In this document: positions 44,181 through 44,290 of the stretch, in pieces
How positions within the stretch are numbered: the first letter of the stretch is position 1
Layout: each line of letters begins with the position of its first letter
NCBI GenBank assembly: GCA_910578735.1
Contig: CAJTSQ010000018.1
Coordinates: 1-44,290 of the forward strand
DNA length: 44,290 nt
Direction of reading: 5' to 3'
From: an uncultured Oscillospiraceae bacterium
GTDB lineage: Bacteria; Bacillota; Clostridia; Oscillospirales; Oscillospiraceae
Program-made: the position numbers and the translations under genes
The notes under the pieces: model-generated
What the model saw: only the letters and a program-made list of their open reading frames with translations
Databases searched by the model: none
Told to the model about the DNA's origin: nothing

Positions 44181-44197
44181 GGCAGTGATGGGAGACC

Positions 44198-44255
44198 AGG
44201 GGCGCGGGGGTTACTCCGCGCCCTGTTCCTTTGCGGCAGGGAAAATTTTTTGCCG
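44198..44255 (+). terminator. Hairpins after the Cys-rich gene
   Basis: AGGGGCGCGG pairs with CCGCGCCCT (44216-44224), and a second small stem CGGCA / TGCCG (44234-44255) carries a loop with six T. Together they look like the end of this transcript. Confidence 0.5.
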
Positions 44256-44290
44256 AAACGGGGACAAGCAGCCCCAAAATATCTTGCAAT

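Overview
The window is a gene-dense, GC-rich chromosomal segment of about 44 kb with 43 supported coding genes. It has the marks of an endospore-forming Clostridia member. These are spoIIGA-sigE, sigma-A promoters with strong GGAGG ribosome sites, a T-box leader, Rex, RNase M5, a biotin-carrier protein of the decarboxylase type, and a GlnRS alongside otherwise Firmicutes-like housekeeping genes. The high GC and gene set suggest the Oscillospiraceae (Flavonifractor/Pseudoflavonifractor-like); that placement is inference. I see no insertion sequence, prophage, CRISPR array, tRNA or rRNA gene.

Layout. 1-5300: the end of a biotinyl carrier protein, a decayed XRE-regulator tail, then an operon from one clear promoter: Lrp/AsnC regulator, aminotransferase, ThrH, a small membrane protein, a DUF1015 protein and ispE. 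5298-9600: two tiny genes (a TTG-start DUF3006 protein and a 39-aa protein), then a cysteine T-box leader, cysE, an orphan AgrC-like sensor kinase and cysS. 9650-13260 (minus): recQ and glnS. 13388-17754: a thioredoxin-reductase-like flavoprotein without an NADPH motif, trxA, a TrmN6-like methyltransferase (minus), rsmI and murC. 17857-22639: a membrane GGDEF protein and a VanRS-like two-component pair. 22853-30372: a RodA/FtsW protein (minus), tsaE-tsaB-upp, then carA-carB (minus). 30620-37329: a DUF421/DUF4363 pair, a CPA2 antiporter (minus), comEC-holA and rnmV. 37355-40092 (minus): a PadR regulator with two paralogous DUF2812 membrane proteins, behind a consensus promoter overlapped by a perfect palindrome. 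40294-44180: spoIIGA-sigE, a 29-aa leader ORF coupled to rex, an SLH-domain surface protein overlapping rex, and a 48-aa Cys/Asn/Gly-rich membrane peptide.

Most of the content is core metabolism and cell biology: cysteine supply and charging, thiol redox, murein synthesis, t6A modification, pyrimidine/arginine precursors and sporulation commitment. The most unusual signal is a set of short palindromic repeats ending in GTAGGGGCG / CGCCCCTAC. At least five of them start exactly at the stop codon of the upstream gene, so the repeat end supplies the TAG or TAA. Other points worth a second look are the NADPH-motif-less reductase beside trxA, the orphan kinase inside the cys cluster, the PadR/DUF2812 module, the long-spacer spoIIGA promoter with a direct repeat, the rex leader ORF with the rex-SLH overlap, and several genes under 60 codons that ordinary gene calling tends to miss.
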